A DNA stretch of 13,279 bases from DASSKO01 sp035690425. GTDB taxonomy: Bacteria > Actinomycetota > Actinomycetes > Propionibacteriales > Nocardioidaceae. Shown one piece after another: positions 13,182-13,279 of the stretch (the first letter of the stretch is position 1; every line of letters begins with the position of its first letter). Under the pieces are notes generated by a model, which ran no database searches, was not told where the DNA came from, and was given only the letters and a program-made list of their open reading frames with translations. A program made the translations under genes and the position numbers. The stretch spans positions 1 through 13,279 of the forward strand of contig DASSKO010000095.1 in NCBI GenBank assembly GCA_035690425.1, written 5' to 3'.

Positions 13182-13279
13182 TCAGCGGCCGCCGATCAGT
13201 TCCTTGAGTGGATGTGGGTCGGTGTCGACGGCTTGTTGGAGCAGGCGGTAGAACAGCATTCCTCGTGCCTTGGAGGTTC
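13182..13279 (-). CDS. C-terminal fragment of an unidentified protein (5' end outside window)
   Basis: The last 31 codons of a leftward gene entering from the right edge, ending GGR-stop (TGA at 13182-13184). The visible tail includes ARGMLFYRLLQQAV and then DPHPLKELIGG. I cannot assign it. The short amphipathic tail is vaguely like the ends of some transposases, which would fit the neighbouring 13E12-type gene, but this is a guess. Frame choice rests on its uninterrupted run to the edge and plausible composition. Confidence 0.45.
   Translation of the reverse strand, partial: TSKARGMLFYRLLQQAVDTDPHPLKELIGGR

Overview
The window is GC-rich throughout, with G/C-ending codons, GTG as well as ATG starts, very tight gene packing, PspC-type sensor kinases and a DUF222/HNH (13E12-type) protein. 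Together these indicate a chromosomal segment of a high-GC actinobacterium (Actinomycetota); the sequence does not let me name a genus. I see no tRNA, rRNA, CRISPR array or complete insertion sequence.

Left part (1-2746): a membrane-stress-type signalling locus. A histidine kinase with an N-terminal PspC domain reads leftward out of the window. Divergent from it is a three-gene operon: a 380-aa PspC protein with a LiaF-like C-terminus, a 76-aa two-helix membrane protein and a 73-aa stand-alone PspC protein. The intergenic region holds inverted and tandem repeats that could be operators. A hairpin overlapping the last stop codon ends the operon.

Middle (2747-6293): two ATG-A-coupled half-size ABC exporters (566 and 590 aa). 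Their nucleotide-binding domains have decayed in complementary ways. The first keeps only its LSGGQ signature; the second keeps Walker A, Walker B, Q-loop and H-loop but has lost the signature. This predicts an obligate heterodimer with one working ATP site.

Right-centre (6287-10054): a leftward three-gene operon, fhs (formate-tetrahydrofolate ligase), a divergent folD-like gene and a glutathionyl-hydroquinone-reductase-type thiol transferase. The genes overlap by 1 and 4 nt. Upstream of fhs is a 347-bp region with a TATGAT -10 box, a perfect 18-bp palindrome over the -35 region, and a 79-nt leader segment closed by a perfect 10-bp stem with further nested and interleaved pairings. That segment is a candidate cis-regulatory RNA that I cannot match to a family I know. 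The FolD-like protein has lost several normally invariant active-site residues.

Right part (10055-13279): a Trp-rich protein of unknown function (rightward), a secreted cupredoxin lipoprotein (leftward), a DUF222/HNH nuclease-like protein (leftward), and the last 31 codons of an unidentified leftward gene cut by the window edge.

The two features most worth following are the fhs leader/palindrome complex with its aberrant FolD partner, and the complementary loss of motifs in the ABC pair.
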